Notes: generated by a model from the sequence alone, not told the origin. Shown: positions 25,064 to 36,716, counted from the first letter of the stretch. The stretch: 64,000 bases of DNA from Enoplolaimus lenunculus (GCA_030248215.1 JASANG010000396.1:62001-126000); one strand, 5' to 3'. Program-made: numbers and translations.

Positions 25064-27039
25064 GTACGGATTGACGACAGAAACGTAGCCACGAGGGGTT
25101 AATTTGTGGAAACACATGGGTGTAGGCAAACGGCGGGGGGCACCCCAACCCGAACGGCCCCTAGAAAGTTTGCTAGGGCCTTGTAAGTCAACGAAATCCC
25201 TTGTATGCCCATGCTGAAAAATTTCTAGACCCCCCCAGCAACGTGAGCAGGCTCCGAGCCGGTGGGAGCGTGACTATTATTTAAACGTTTGTTTTACGAT
25301 CAAGCAGCGTTGGGAGCGAAAAAATGTTGTACCTTTAGGATTTAGAAGGTTTCCTGTAAAGGCTGTTTTTCTTTTCTGTTCAAAAAATCCCGAAAACAAT
25401 AGGTGTATCCCCCCAAATGACTATTGTTATATCCACCCCTCCATCCAATGAACTAAGTTAGATTCGAGCGTGCCCGCATCAAATTTAAACTACAAGGATA
25501 ACAATAAAATTTTAGCAAAAAACTCGGAATCATGAAAATTTTTTGAAAAATATTCATTTTAACATTGGTATAAATTTGCAAATAATTTGCCTACCAGTTC
25601 TGGTTCAAAACCAACGAAAAAATTTAAAATTTCAAACCAAAATCGAAAAAAAATTATCTCGTGTCAGGACCTGTGTATAAGGATCATGGGCGGACCATTA
25701 TTCCACAGGACTGGTTTCAATTAAGCTGTCGGCTTTATGCTATTTTTTGTTTCGGCTTAGGCTTTACGCTTACGTATAACGTTATCGTTACGCTTTGGCT
25801 TTGGCTTACGAATATGCTTATACTGTACTGTTTACGTCAACAATGTATATATACATTAGCCCGTGACAGTAAAGCAACTTTAAACAAAGCATACAAGGAA
25901 GGGTCGTTGCGGTTGAAAAATAGCTGGAAATATTTCCCTCAAAAGCACATGAACGATAATGGGTAGTTTGGTTTGGAAACCAATCATCTTTGCCAAATGT
26001 CTTCTGTCAATACCCACGTCATCATTTGTAAAAAATGTGTTGACCCCACATCAACGAGTGGCACAGACCACTCGTTGAGGTAGGGTCAACGGAAAATTTT
26101 CGTTGAGGTAAGGTCAACGACCAATCTTAAACCCTGGGATGGGACACATTTTGTGCCCAGGCTAAAATTGTTTATTGTCAACGCCGCATTACAAAATAAA
26201 TTGTCGTATTTAAATTTTGCCATGACTGCCAAACAGCCATAGGCGTAGACAGGATTTTGGAAATGAAGTACGTTCTATAAAAACTTCGAAGGAAAGGCAT
26301 TTTACGGTGCCAAGTCTAACAGCATCTAAAACCCCTGTGTAAAACTCCCAAAAGACGGGGGTTTGACCCCTGAATCAGCTTCGGCTACGCGCTTGCATCC
26401 GCCCACTCCTTCATCAGCATTCTGGCTTGGCAAGCCTAACAACATCAACCTAACAGCGATTTGCGCCTGAAACAAATACTTAGCTATACTGTTTGCTAGA
26501 AAATCAAAATTACCACATATAGAAATGACTATTTTCCATATCCCTCATTCTATCCATTTCTAATATATATTATTATAGCTGGAACGTCCCACATACGTAT
26601 TCTGTGCAGCTTTCAAACGTTTCTTTTCATGTTTTGAAACATTTATTTTAAACACAGGTGCGAAGGTGCGAAACGTTTATAGCACAGATAGACAACTGAC
26701 GCTAGCTTAAATATGAAAACAAGTAGGGTTTGCAAAGTGTTGCAACCACGTTCACTATATATAATAACCTATACTGCTCAAACCTTCAAATTCTCTCAAA
26801 CCGCACTTACCAGGAACACCAATGGAACGACCACAAATTCTACTATGTTGTCTATTTTAAGGTGTCCAAAAGAAGACGTCAAAAGCACTTATGGAATAGT
26901 CAATTCATGGATCGACACTGATAACATCCACTACAACATCACATGGTACGGATTTCGGTTCGGTTCTACTCCACGGCTGTATCTTGTTTGCGAAGTCCTT
27001 CTATGCATTGATCATGTGGAATGTGATCCTTTTAATCCG
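24762..27039 (+). CDS. ZP-domain secreted protein, two exons (ZP-C half)
   Basis: The two exons join in frame to 160 residues. After a hydrophobic N-terminus (AVPVFLVWLSLSQA, compatible with a signal peptide) come QRGQEIAFTLEL, YHCVFST, VTFVEGGCP, FRFGSTPRLYLVCEVLLC and a last Cys in VECDP. This order of Cys and aromatic residues is the ZP-C subdomain of zona-pellucida proteins, which polymerise in extracellular coats. No ZP-N half, furin site, membrane anchor or stop was found, so the model is partial: the ATG at 24762 could be internal to a larger exon, and 3' exons should follow 27039. Identity as a ZP protein is fairly firm; which member is unknown. Confidence 0.78.
25095..25265. repeat. 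GGGGGGCACC repeat, ZP gene intron
   Basis: CGGCGGGGGGCACCCCAACC, TTGCTAGGGCCTTGTAAGTC and CCCCCCAGCAACGTGAGC; inverse copy of the 21170 family. Confidence 0.6.
25670..25850 (+). mobile_element. Degenerate TTAGGC-array element
   Basis: GTATAAGGATCATGGGCGGAC and TTCGGCTTAGGCTTTACGC; ends eroded. In the ZP gene intron. Confidence 0.5.
26039..26090. repeat. 52-bp hairpin
   Basis: GTTGACCCCACATCAACGAG and CTCGTTGAGGTAGGGTCAAC form arms with a ~10-base loop. Confidence 0.85.
26575..26703. mobile_element. CCCACATACGTATTCTG element
   Basis: AGCTGGAACGTCCCACATAC start; right end diverged. Confidence 0.55.
26862..27039 (+). CDS. ZP protein, second exon found
   Basis: Acceptor TCTATTTTAAG (an AAG acceptor), donor GTTAGT. 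Completes the Gly codon and reads CPKEDVKSTYG, then FRFGSTPRLYLVCEVLLCID. The Gly-Cys joint produced by splicing is the usual ZP-C GGC, which supports the splice. Confidence 0.8.
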
Positions 27040-27181
27040 GTTAGTTTGAATAAAGCATTAATAACATTGTTGAATTTCTCGCTCAAATTGTCGTTTCGCG
27101 ACTTTTCAAACTCAAAATCCTCCGACTTCAGAGTTTTAAATGTATTTTTCTGAAGTTATGGCTTTGTTTTTGGTCCAATGA

Positions 27182-27322
27182 GTAAATGAGCTTGCGGGGG
27201 GAGGCTGAAAATTTTTCAGGAGGGGCATTCAAGGGTTTTCATTAAGTTACAAGCAAAGTTTAAAATTTTCTAGGGGGAGACAAAATTTTTCCAGGGGAGA
27301 CAAGCCCCCCTGCCCCCCAAGG
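27182..27322. mobile_element. AGGGGCATTCAAGGG/GGGGG repeat
   Basis: GGAGGCTGAAAATTTTTCAGG, TTCAAGGGTTTTCATTAAG and TTTTCTAGGGGGAGAC, same order as 21170-21310. Confidence 0.65.
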
Positions 27323-27333
27323 CTATCGGTCGG

Positions 27334-27468
27334 TGGCCGATGTATAGAACACGGCCGTAACAGTAGTTGGCCCATGTATAGAACATGGCCGCAACAGTAG
27401 TATAAGTATATTCCTAAGCCTAACCCTGAGCGTAAGTCTATGCAAAACAATTGGTCTACAGCTTAAAC
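27334..27468 (-). mobile_element. TTAGGC-array element, right end lost
   Basis: Two starts in a row (GGCCGATGTATAGAACACGG and GGCCCATGTATAGAACATGG), then a short CCTAAG array and GGTCTACAGCTTAAA, where the next copy begins. Confidence 0.7.
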
Positions 27469-27658
27469 GGCCAATGTAAAGAACCGGGGCTGAACAGCAT
27501 TATAAGCATATTCCTAAGCCTAAGCCTAAGCGTATGAATGAGTTTATTCCTAAGCCTAACGCTACGCCTAAGCCTAAGCCACACAAAAAACTAGTCTAAA
27601 GCTTAAGGTTACTGTATTATTATCACACAGAAAAACGTTCCGCCCCTGATTTTTACAT
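27469..27658 (-). mobile_element. TTAGGC-array TIR element
   Basis: GGCCAATGTAAAGAACCGGG to CCCCTGATTTTTACATG, directly abutting the previous copy. Confidence 0.85.
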
Positions 27659-27877
27659 GAGAAGAACTTTTTTAAGGGCAACATCTGTTCACGAAACTAT
27701 AACTGGGAAAAAGGAACAACTTTAAAAACTACTGGAATTCGCCAATCAAAATCAACATCAATTGATAGAAACGAAACCGTCGAAAAAAGCTTGAAATCGA
27801 CCAATCGTGGAAGATATTCAAATTCAGTTGTGGTTTATTGAAATACTTAAAAATAATATGATTTGTATTTAATTTTG

Positions 27878-28555
27878 AAACAGAACCGGAAGTCAACAAA
27901 TTTTGCCGAAACCGGAAGTCAACAAATTTTTCGGAAACCGGAAGTCAAGAAATTTTGCCGCAGCCGGAAGTCAACAAATTTTGCCGGAGCCGAACGCGAA
28001 GCAAAATCGGGGCCCATGTAAACATCAGGGTCGGAGAGGTTTTCTGTGGTACTACAATAGAGTAAACTTAAGGTTTAGACTAATTTTTTGCTTGGCTTTA
28101 GGTTTAGGTTCAGGCTTAGGAATTTGCTCATTCTTAACGCTTAGATATTGCTCATTGTTACGCTTAGGTTTAGGATTAGGCTTTAGGAACATGCTTATAA
28201 TACTGTTCCGCTCCTGTTCTTTACAATGGCCAAATTCGGTAATAAAATTTGTGTAGAATTAACTAATTTTGACAATACCTATTCAATAGAGATGAAACGT
28301 AAGCCAAAATGATGTACAATGTGTTAATTTTGGCAAATCTCTGTGTAATGCTAAGCTTATGGTTTTAAAAAATCCCGATAATTATACTCGCTAAAATTGT
28401 ATCATTTCTGAAAAGTTAATAAGTCAAATGCACCGAAGAATACAACTTTTTAACAACTGTGAATATTCGGATACCGATAATGTGGGAATTTCCGTCAAAA
28501 ATTTTACCCAAATCTGAGGTCGATTTTCTGCTGGAGGCTAAACCTCCGATCGTAC
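27878..28555. mobile_element. CCGGA-type element with nested TTAGGC element
   Basis: ACCGGAAGTCAACAAATTTT is repeated four times at the left; GAGGCTAAACCTCCGATCGT closes it at the right. 28011-28232 is inserted inside. Confidence 0.55.
28011..28232 (+). mobile_element. TTAGGC-array TIR element, nested
   Basis: GGCCCATGTAAACATCAGGG to CCTGTTCTTTACAATGGCC, with TTAGGTTTAGG-type hexamers. Confidence 0.85.
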
Positions 28556-28639
28556 ACTGAACTACAGCTGTGTCAAAGTTAACATGATATTTATACTAAA
28601 ATTCACTAAATAACATACGACGTGAAACCAAACGTAAGT

Positions 28640-29014
28640 AGTAAATACCTGGATTGTTTTCTAAAACGGAAATTTTGCCGGCAGAAATTCCTCCCTTCTA
28701 AAACTTTTGCAACTTTAACAAAAACACAAAACAGCGCCAGGAAGTTGTTCTGTCGAAACCAAACCTCCGGTTGTAACCCTAACACAATGAGTTAATGTAA
28801 ACCAAGGTGCAACCGGATATCCGCATCCTTTTTCGTTTCCGGTAAAATCAGTGTTCGGTTTATGGTAAAATCTATGTTTGGTTCCATTATGGAAATACTG
28901 GATGTTCCGTTATTTTTATGCTCAAAATTAGTTATAAATCGCGAATGTGTCGTTGTTTTGATTACATAATCCAGAGTATACAGCAACCGTTCGATTGGAA
29001 TTGATTACGAAATT
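28640..29014. other. Gene-free stretch with CCGG-type fragments
   Basis: TTTTGCCGGCAGAAATTCC, AAACCTCCGGTTGTAACCC and GGTGCAACCGGATATCCGC are pieces of CCGGAGG-like elements. No exon. Confidence 0.5.
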
Positions 29015-29094
29015 GGCCAATGTTACTTTAAAGGCCGTCCCATTTTTCCGGGACAGAAATGTACCAGGAGTACATTCCAAAACTATAATTGGGA
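29015..29094 (+). repeat. Left end of a TTACTTTA-subtype element
   Basis: GGCCAATGTTACTTTAAAGG then GTACATTCCAAAACTA; continues into the minisatellite instead of a TTAGGC array. Confidence 0.65.
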
Positions 29095-29412
29095 CAGATG
29101 AGACAGATGGGACAGACGGTACACTTGGGACAGATGGGAAATTTGTGACAGATGGGGCAGTTGGGAGAGTTGGGACATATGGGACAGACGGAACAGTTGG
29201 GACACTTGGGGCGGTTGGGAGAGTTGGGACAGATGGAGCAGTTGGGAGAGTTGGGACATTTGAGACAGATGGGCAGTTGGGACATTTGGGATAGATGGGA
29301 CACTTGGGACAAATGGGACAGACGGAACAGTTGGGACATTTGGGACAGATGCGACACTTGGGACAGACGGAACAGTTGGGACAGGTAGGACAGTTGGGAT
29401 GCTTAGGACAGA
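29095..29412 (+). repeat. GGGACAGATGG minisatellite
   Basis: Irregular 9-12-bp units (TGGGACAGATGGGACA, TTGGGAGAGTTGGGA). Open in several frames, but these frames are artefacts of the repeat. Confidence 0.93.
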
Positions 29413-29520
29413 TGTATATGTATATATAATATATATGTATATATATGTATTATATATACATATATATGTATATGTGCATATATATGTATATATATTATAT
29501 ATACCTACATGAATATATCT
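29413..29520. repeat. TATATG microsatellite
   Basis: TATATGTATATATAATATA runs. Confidence 0.92.
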
Positions 29521-29659
29521 GCCTGTGCATATGTAAACAGGAGATGCCCAATTGTTAGAATGAATATTTATAAGCGCACACTGCTCGCCAAAACGAAACA
29601 TTCAATCTTTACTTATTAATATATAACATTTTAAATAAAATATACATTACACATGGCAC

Positions 29660-29844
29660 GGCCCATGTTACTTTTACGGGCGTGCAGGTTTCTGACGAGT
29701 CTGCATATTAAGAGTAGGTGTAGATTCTTTATTACATTTTTGCTTAGGCTTAGTCTTAGGAACACACTTTTGCAACGCTTATTAGGCTTACGCTTAAGAA
29801 TACGCTTAATCTACTGTTACGCCCCTAAAAGTAACAATAGGCCC
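29660..29844 (+). mobile_element. TTAGGC-array TIR element, TTACTTTTA subtype, short array
   Basis: GGCCCATGTTACTTTTACGG to CCCCTAAAAGTAACAATAGG. Confidence 0.88.
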
Positions 29845-29989
29845 ATGGCACAATATCAGTCATTACAATGGAATCTAGTTATAAATACTTTAGCTGACAA
29901 AGTTTCATCTGATTCGAAACAACATTGCGGATATAAATCGCAACAAAGAATTTTAAATAAAACTGCAAAATTGCGAATTGCAAAATTAC

Positions 29990-30147
29990 AGTAAATCCAT
30001 TAATAACACAACGTCCAATCAACGCCATGTCCGAAAAACTGGAACTGGATATTCTATATACTGTTACAGTAAATCCATTAATAACACAGCGTCCAATCAA
30101 CACCATGTCCGAAGGACTGGAACTAGATATTCTATATACTGTTTGTT
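29990..30147 (+). repeat. Two ~78-bp direct repeats
   Basis: GTAAATCCATTAATAACACA through GATATTCTATATACTGTTA occurs twice back to back. Confidence 0.92.
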
Positions 30148-30269
30148 ACAGCATATATTATGTGTGTATTTCAAAAAGAATAGCAAATGACACAATATTT
30201 CTATTTCCTGAATTACATGAAATTCTACAACTTTGAGCAAAACGTTACCAAAATAATATCAGTGCAAAA

Positions 30270-31710
30270 AATGCTTAAACATTCAGCAAGGTTGATGCCG
30301 GCTCCGGAAGTGAAACCCGAAATTTACTTTTCATTATCTTGTATCGGTACTACTAAATCAGGTATTTTGCACCGGAATTTTCAGTACTAACCATTTTAAT
30401 CTGAAAATTTGGTAAAACTGCGGCATATACTAACTTATTTTTTAAATTTCCATCTGTGTTGTGTTATACTCAATATTTCATAGACGCTTTCAAGCTAATT
30501 CATATATTCTAAATGTTGTAATTACACATATTTCCATAACATTCATTGTTTATTGCTTACAAACGTGCTTTGCGGTAATAGGTAATTTTTCACTTTCCGG
30601 CTCCAGCATTTTTTGCTTTCCGGTTCCGGTATTTCGTAATTCCTTCGATTGCTCCCAGGTTCTCAGTATTCAAAATCCAGGAACCTACAATTGTTTGGCA
30701 TAAGAGTGCAAACAATCAAATGTTTTTCACTATCCGGCTCCAGTTGAAAATCCGACATTTATGGCCACTTTTCGGTTTCAATTCCGGGGCAGGGTTTTAA
30801 CTAGTGACAAACGCGTTAGCACAACGATGATTCATTTATTAACCCATAAAAAAGAAAACCGATAATAGTTTTTGCACATTTTCAAAATATTTTGAAGTTT
30901 GCTTCATTCCCAGTACCAAAATCTATGACTGAAATTTCTACCAACTTACAATTATATGAATATTACCGTCCTTTCGGTCTTACAGATCAAATAAAACGTC
31001 CGGTATGATGCACTGGCAAATTAATATCGTCTGATACACAACAAATTGAGAATATAATTACAAAATTATTGATCAAAAATACCGAACCGATCCGACTAAA
31101 CATTAGCAAACGATCATGGGCCGCATTGTCGTTGCGTATAACGCCTATGATTAGTCGGTTATTTGATAGGTCTTGTAACTTTAGCATCGGTGAATTCAAA
31201 CTTACGAAATTGCTATCGTTGATGAAGCTAAGCTAAATTTGCAGAATATTCGTGACCCTTGCCCAACCCCTTTCGTGTGTTTGAAATGTATCAACAGATG
31301 TCGATAGCACCTATAATAGCCATTTAATAATCTGAGACCGCTTCATGGTACAAATACTTTTCTTACCATTCTCAAGATCATAGTACTATTCTTTCACTGA
31401 CGGATTCAAGGGGAGATCAACCCTCGGCTATGCCCCCCACACACAACGATCGAAACCAAGATTCTGTATCAAAGTTTAAGACTACAACGGCGTTCGGTTT
31501 CTCGCTCGCAGTACATCCGCTATTATATCTCGAGCGGCCTGCGTTTCCGTCAGTGTCTCATTCGTATCATTCGCTAGTTCTCTAGCCTACCTGCTCATCA
31601 GACACAATCCGCAAACCGTCAAAATCAATAATGCTTACCACTGTCACCCTACATCCCCTGCAAAGTAAGGCAGTATAATCTTGTCGTTTTCCTGAACTGT
31701 TAGAAAGAAT
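30270..31710. other. Gene-free stretch before SLC25A51
   Basis: CCGGCTCCGGAAGTG, TCCGGCTCCAG and TTTCCGGTTCCGG words at 30290-30800 are CCGGAGG-family relics. No exon for the ZP gene could be identified here. Confidence 0.45.
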
Positions 31711-32485
31711 TCACTGCGCCGATATACTGTTCACAGTTGTCCCTGTCGTATTTTTCACCACCGTTTGAGTACTAACTTGAGCATGAGTAGAAGATTGTTT
31801 CGCAGCGTTCGAATGATGCAAACCTGCGCAACCTTCAGACCCACCCGATCCCTTGGAATCCTCGGTGTCAAAAAAGTATTTTTCAATAACTTCATAAGCG
31901 ACGTTAGTTATACCCCACGACACAAAAGACCGAGTATAATTGATATGAACCCCTCTGAACAATTTGGTTATCCTCCAATCACGCTCGCGCATAATCGTCA
32001 CAAATACACGAAACGGATTTTGGCCAGGTCCCCCCAGATCTGACTGCATCCGTGTTTTGACTACGTTCAGCGGGTAAAAGCAAATGCTGAGAAACGCACC
32101 TAAGACCGCGCCGGTACAAAAATGTCCTACCCAGGGCTGGTGTAGTCTTATCGCTTCAGGCATCATTTCAGGCAAATACCTTCGTCCAGCAAAAAATAGC
32201 GCGTTTGAAGGTCCATTTCTTGCAACAATCACGGTAACGCCGCGATAAAATTCAGTCGCAGGATACGTTCGGGCAATTTCTACCAACGCGTGACCCGTAT
32301 TCCGAAATTGTGTATGATACTTTGAGCTTTGTAGCAGGGTTTGGACTCGTTCCAGAGGGCTCAAGATTGCTTCTGTGGTGCCTGCAGCAATTGCTGCGGC
32401 AACATGGCATGCAGTGAATGGTGGAAGACATGTAGAATTACGCGAGATATCAGTAGTGACTGGAATTATTGAGCAATTGAACATT
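31711..32485 (-). CDS. SLC25A51: SLC25A51 exon 2 (coding)
   Basis: Acceptor GATTTTAG; completes an Arg codon, then MFNCSIIP and carrier repeats two and three, ending at TGA/TAA-type stop at 31711-31713. 258 codons including stop. The region after FFDTEDSKGSGG is low complexity and lacks any motif. Confidence 0.93.
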
Positions 32486-33363
32486 CTAAAATCAACAAAA
32501 AACAATGTAGTATGTTTGTATCAGGGTAAGAGATAACGTTGCGCAATGCTGCGGGGTTCCAAATGCCGATATCTACAAAATTACAAAAACGACTTGTTCA
32601 AGGCGTGTTGTAAAAATCAAGCTAAACCTAAAGCTACCAAAAGGGTATATACCATTCAGTTTATATAATTTTTAAAAAGGTGCATGTATATATTATATTG
32701 CGTTACTAATATCAGGTATAGGCACAATTCTTCGAAATCTACTGGACTATAGTTTCTGCAAATTTACACATTTTAAAACTTGTCTGAAAATTACAAGCGC
32801 TCGACAACACCGCAAAGCTGGAATGGTAGGCACCTAAATGAGTTATGTCTACCAACATAAATGATGCAGATACGTACATAATGCAAGGTGCAGCGGAACA
32901 TATAGATACTTTCCAACAGAAAATGTACGCAGTTGTGTGCTTTTTTGTTTGTTTAATTAAAGCAAAATTCCCTTCGCAGTCCTGGCCAAGAAAATGGTCC
33001 GCTCTTGTGTGGGACATCATCAAATTTTGATGACCAACAACAATCTTTCACTTTGATAGCCATACAAGTTTATAACAAAAACAATGTGTATACAATTAAC
33101 CTCAATCGTAAATCACATTACCTTGCATATTCGTCGTACATACCAAACATAAGCGATCTAGCGGATATTTTCTGAATTAGCGGCGGCAACATACCACGAT
33201 ACAGGAACGGAAGACCTTCAGAAACAATCTGTCGAATTGCCAGCTTCACTCGTATCCCGAGCAATTGTTGACGAAATATTAATTTCGATGCCGGATACGT
33301 AATAAATACATCTGTACATGCTGCGCCTGCACCTGCGACAAATTCGCGCGGCTTCGGCAGCAT
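31711..33363 (-). CDS. SLC25A51: SLC25A51-type mitochondrial NAD+ carrier
   Basis: Two exons give a 338-residue mitochondrial carrier (human SLC25A51 is 297). Human SLC25A51 (formerly MCART1) imports NAD+ into the matrix. Three carrier repeats are visible: YPASKLIFRQQLLGIRVKLA then LYRGMLPPLIQK; GTTEAILSPLERVQTLLQ then FYRGVTVIVARNG; FYPLNVVKTRMQSDLGG then LFRGVHINYTRSFVSWGI. The first repeat lacks the usual acidic residue of PxD/ExxK/R, as the human SLC25A51 repeat FPIQKVLFRQQ also does. The start is the ATG at 33363; an in-frame stop lies about 15 bases upstream. The last ~40 residues are a Ser/Gly/Thr-rich tail not present in human. SLC25A52 is the only close alternative name. Confidence 0.93.
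33122..33363 (-). CDS. SLC25A51: SLC25A51 exon 1 (coding)
   Basis: From ATG to donor GTAATG, 80 codons plus two bases. Encodes the first carrier repeat through SARSLMFGMYDEYA. Matches human FPIQKVLFRQQLYGIK and LYRGILPPLMQK. Confidence 0.93.
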
Positions 33364-33639
33364 TACGATTGTCGTTCGTTAGGGTTTATAAATAACTGTT
33401 TGCGAAATTTTCGATTCGGTACATAAACTGCGAATTATAATTAAACACATACATATTTGGTTAAACTAAACAAAGCAGTCAATACATCTGCTCGATACAC
33501 ATGTTATTATGCATAAGCATACTAAATCTGCTACATTTTTTGAAAAATATTTTCCTAAAATTCTAATCTGGAGTATCAATCTAGGTTGCAACCGGGATTT
33601 TAGACCTTAAACTAAGCAAGTGAAAAAGTGGGTTACGAA

Positions 33640-33705
33640 TGATTTCGAACTAGCGAACTGCGGATTCCGAGGCAAGTGCACCGATACTGCGCCACGCAAC
33701 CCGCG
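33640..33705 (-). repeat. tRNA-like SINE sequence
   Basis: Minus strand: TTGCGTGGCGCAGTATCGG and GCTAGTTCGAAATCATT. Same A-box wording (GCGTGGCGCAGT) as the SINEs at 35495 and 38238. Confidence 0.55.
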
Positions 33706-34024
33706 TCTCCAAATTATTTCTTCGTCGACTATATGTGTCCACCGTATGCCGCCGTCAAGGCAAGTATGTATACACTGCAATGCATTTGGTTGTATCTTCC
33801 ATATGCCCCAGGACAAGCATATCTCACATGTTTACACGGAACTTAATCTAGAATTCTTGTTAACGAAAAACAACGTTTCTATGAGCGGGAAACGTTTAAC
33901 CACTCGTAGGTATAATCTCATTTTTAAATTTGCGATTGTCAGAACTGGACGGTCGAGACGACCCCTTTCTCAGAACAACTGCGAATACTCATGGTTTTCA
34001 ACGTAATTTATCCGAAACATACGT

Positions 34025-34098
34025 ATGGCCACGCCGGGAATAGAACCTGGAACGTCTCGCTCGCGTGTCAAGCGTGCTAACCATTACATCACGCGGCA
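34025..34098 (-). repeat. tRNA-like SINE sequence
   Basis: Minus strand: CCGCGTGATGTAATGGTTAG and CCAGGTTCTATTCCCGG, tRNA-like; a real tRNA cannot be excluded but the acceptor stem pairs poorly. Confidence 0.5.
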
Positions 34099-34139
34099 GA
34101 AATTATAACTTTCTCTAGTACTATATGTGCACGTGTATC

Positions 34140-34235
34140 AAGGTGCAACAGGAATCCCGGTTCCGGTAGTATTTGGATTTCCGGTTCCGGTATATTTTTG
34201 CCGGAATTAAAAATTCCGGTGTTAAATTTTGGTGG
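34140..34235. repeat. CCGGTTCCGG element fragment
   Basis: AAGGTGCAACAGGAATCCCGG and TTTCCGGTTCCGGTATA resemble CCGGAGG-family left ends. Confidence 0.5.
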
Positions 34236-34239
34236 GTGG

Positions 34240-35120
34240 AAATTAAAATATTTTACTAAAAATGACGATAACAATTAAATAATTTCATTCGTAGAGTATA
34301 TAAACCGGACAATCTCCGAAAATAAACCATCGACGGTAGATTGAGCTTCCGTGGATTATGAAAATCTTAAATACTCCGTATGATGAGGTACTGTTCCAAT
34401 TTCATTCAGTTATAACATCAGTTATCCAAGCTTTTGTTAGAAGCAACGGTTCGTAAAAATGCACTTTATTGCTGTTATTTTAATGTTTGTTTCGGATAGA
34501 TTGCAAGTTAATGTGTTGCGTTTGACCCAGGAAAATTCAAATCAAGAATAATCGTTGACACCAATAAAATTTTTAACTTAAAACATTTTTAAAACAAATT
34601 CTTCTTTCAGAACTTTTCTTCAAATAAATTAGAATTATATTCCAAGTGATTTTAGAAACTAAAGTATAAATTTAAATTTTACTTACACTCCGAATTAATG
34701 GGCCTGCTATTTACAAGGCCAATCTTGGTGAGACCTCTATGTCAGAACTGCGCATCGGAATGACCCATTTCAAAGAAGTACTGCGAATATACATGGATTT
34801 TCCCATTTCTTCGAAACCCATATATGGCAGCGCCGGAAATCGAACCTCGGACTGCGAGCTATGGAATTGTTTTAGACCGTTTTCTGGTTATTAGGGATAG
34901 AAATTGGAAATTTGATTTATTTTTCTGTTTGCTAAATTTTAAGTTTTGCGTTGAATATTAGTACCTTAGTTTTGTTTTCGTTGTGTTACTTGACAGTATA
35001 TACTGTTTTCACGGCGTATGGCGTTAACGCCTTTATCCGAGTTGAATTGTATTTTTGAGGAACTTCTACTGCGCGACTGGGACGCGTATTTGGAGCAACG
35101 TGGTTACAAAATTTTCCGTA
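34240..35120. other. Gene-free AT-rich stretch
   Basis: No exon seen; 34821-34870 has a short GCGCCGGAAATCGAACCTCG tRNA-like (minus-strand B-box) remnant. Confidence 0.45.
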
Positions 35121-35124
35121 AATT

Positions 35125-36050
35125 AAGTTTGGGTTCAGCCGCTAGCTGGAAGAGTTCGCTTAAGGATCCGTAGACTGAGAGTTCAATCCCCGCTCTCGAG
35201 GCCCGCTGTTCCAGGTACTTAGTAAAAAGGTCTGATGTCCCGGTTCCTACCTAGACTAACATGGGGGCTACGCCGTGAGCGCAATGGTGAATTGCCGCGG
35301 TATGAATTCGGTATCCAGTCGAAAATAGAATGTACAGTCAAGGGACGACCTTGTTGAAAATAAGGGCATGTAAGCATGTGAGACATGCTTGTCCGTTATG
35401 TGCACATGTAATATAGTGCAGTGCACTGTATGTATGCTAGCTGGCAGCATACAGTCGGCATAGTCAAAGAAAAATGCAGTTGGAGAGGCGGGCTGCGTGG
35501 CGCAGTGGTAGAGTGTTCGCTTAAGCATCCGTAGTGATAATCTGTCGATCGAGTTCGAAACCTCCAGGGAGCGTCCCTCATTTTCAGCTGCTGAGAACTC
35601 AGAACTAAAAACTGTCGTACCTGTAAGCATGTGAGACATGCTTGTCCTAGTGCATATGCAGTAAATGCAATGCACATTGTGTGCAATGGTAAACTGCCGC
35701 GCTATGAACACGGTATCCAGTCGAAAATAGGATGGACGGTCAAGGGACGACCTTGTTGAAAAAAGGGCATGTAAGCATGTGTATAATGCTTGAGGTGCAT
35801 ATGCAGTAAATGCAATGCACATTGTGTTGTACAGTCGACACATATAGTCGACGAAACATGCAGTTGGAGAGGCGGGCTGCGTGGCGCAGTGGCAGTTGGA
35901 CAGGCGGGCTGCGTGGCGCAGTGGTAGTGTGCTCGCTTAAGGATCCATAGGCTGAGAGTTCGATTCCCGCTCTAGCCCGCTTTTCCAGCTGCTTAGTTGA
36001 AAGGTTTATGTCCCGGTTCCTACCTAGACTGACAGTACCCTAGCCTACCC
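35125..36050 (+). repeat. Tandem cluster of tRNA-derived SINEs
   Basis: Three or four copies. The unit begins near GTAAGCATGTGAGACATGCT, has AGGCGGGCTGCGTGGCGCAG and TGGTAGAGTGTTCGCTTAAG (A-box region), a GAGTTCGAAACC or GAGTTCGATTCCC B box, and ends GTTCCTACCTAGACT. Between copies, GTATCCAGTCGAAAATAG and CAAGGGACGACCTTGTTG recur. Confidence 0.85.
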
Positions 36051-36716
36051 AACTTATCACATGCGCTACCCATTTCACCGCCACGCGGCCGATAATATAA
36101 TTAAATCTATTACTATGTGCGCAGTGTATGCACGTGTCTTACAATACATCAGCTATATACATACACATTCAACACCACATATACCAACAGTGATGCTTCA
36201 AATCAGTAACGGTTGCACTGCATTAGTAATCAAAAGATAAAACATGAGAAAACAAAACAAAAGCCTTGCATCCTGTTCTTTATAATTTTACTCTGTTATT
36301 ATACTCACTGTTAGTATTATCATTAAATGACAGTAATTCTGAAAGTAACAAATTGTAAGCAAATATTTTTGACACTAAAATTTTATCAAGGACACTAGCT
36401 AAGGAATTTGAACTCGTTAAACTTAGGTTTACGTTTACTTATGCTAAACAATTATGCTTAAATTCCTTAGCGTAAACGTTGGAAAACTGCCAAAAATTAC
36501 AATATTCTGTTTCTCAACGTATATGCTTCGGCACCAAATGCTTATAAATTTGTTGTGTTAAAAATACGAGGATTGTATTTTTCACGATTAGCGCATTGTC
36601 GACAAAACTACTTAAATTTAAAAGATATTTCGGGTTGAGCGCAGGCTTCCCTAATCTAAGGTTACGTTTGGAATGTATTTTAGGTTGTAAAACTTGCTTA
36701 TCGGGTTGAGCTCTAA
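36050..36716. other. Gene-free AT-rich stretch
   Basis: No exon or recognisable repeat; only short inverted TTAGCGTAAACG words near 36420-36480. Confidence 0.4.

Noticed and set aside
29028-29601. Long frames with SQMSQL/CPNCPIC or VGRVGTDG repeats
   Set aside because: Produced by the GGGACAGATGG minisatellite and the TATATG run next to it.
34025-34098. Functional tRNA gene
   Set aside because: A and B boxes are present but acceptor and T stems do not pair well, and similar degenerate copies occur at 8893 and 21875.
35268-35843. 191-codon minus-strand frame
   Set aside because: Runs through the tandem SINE cluster; sequence repeats with the SINE units.
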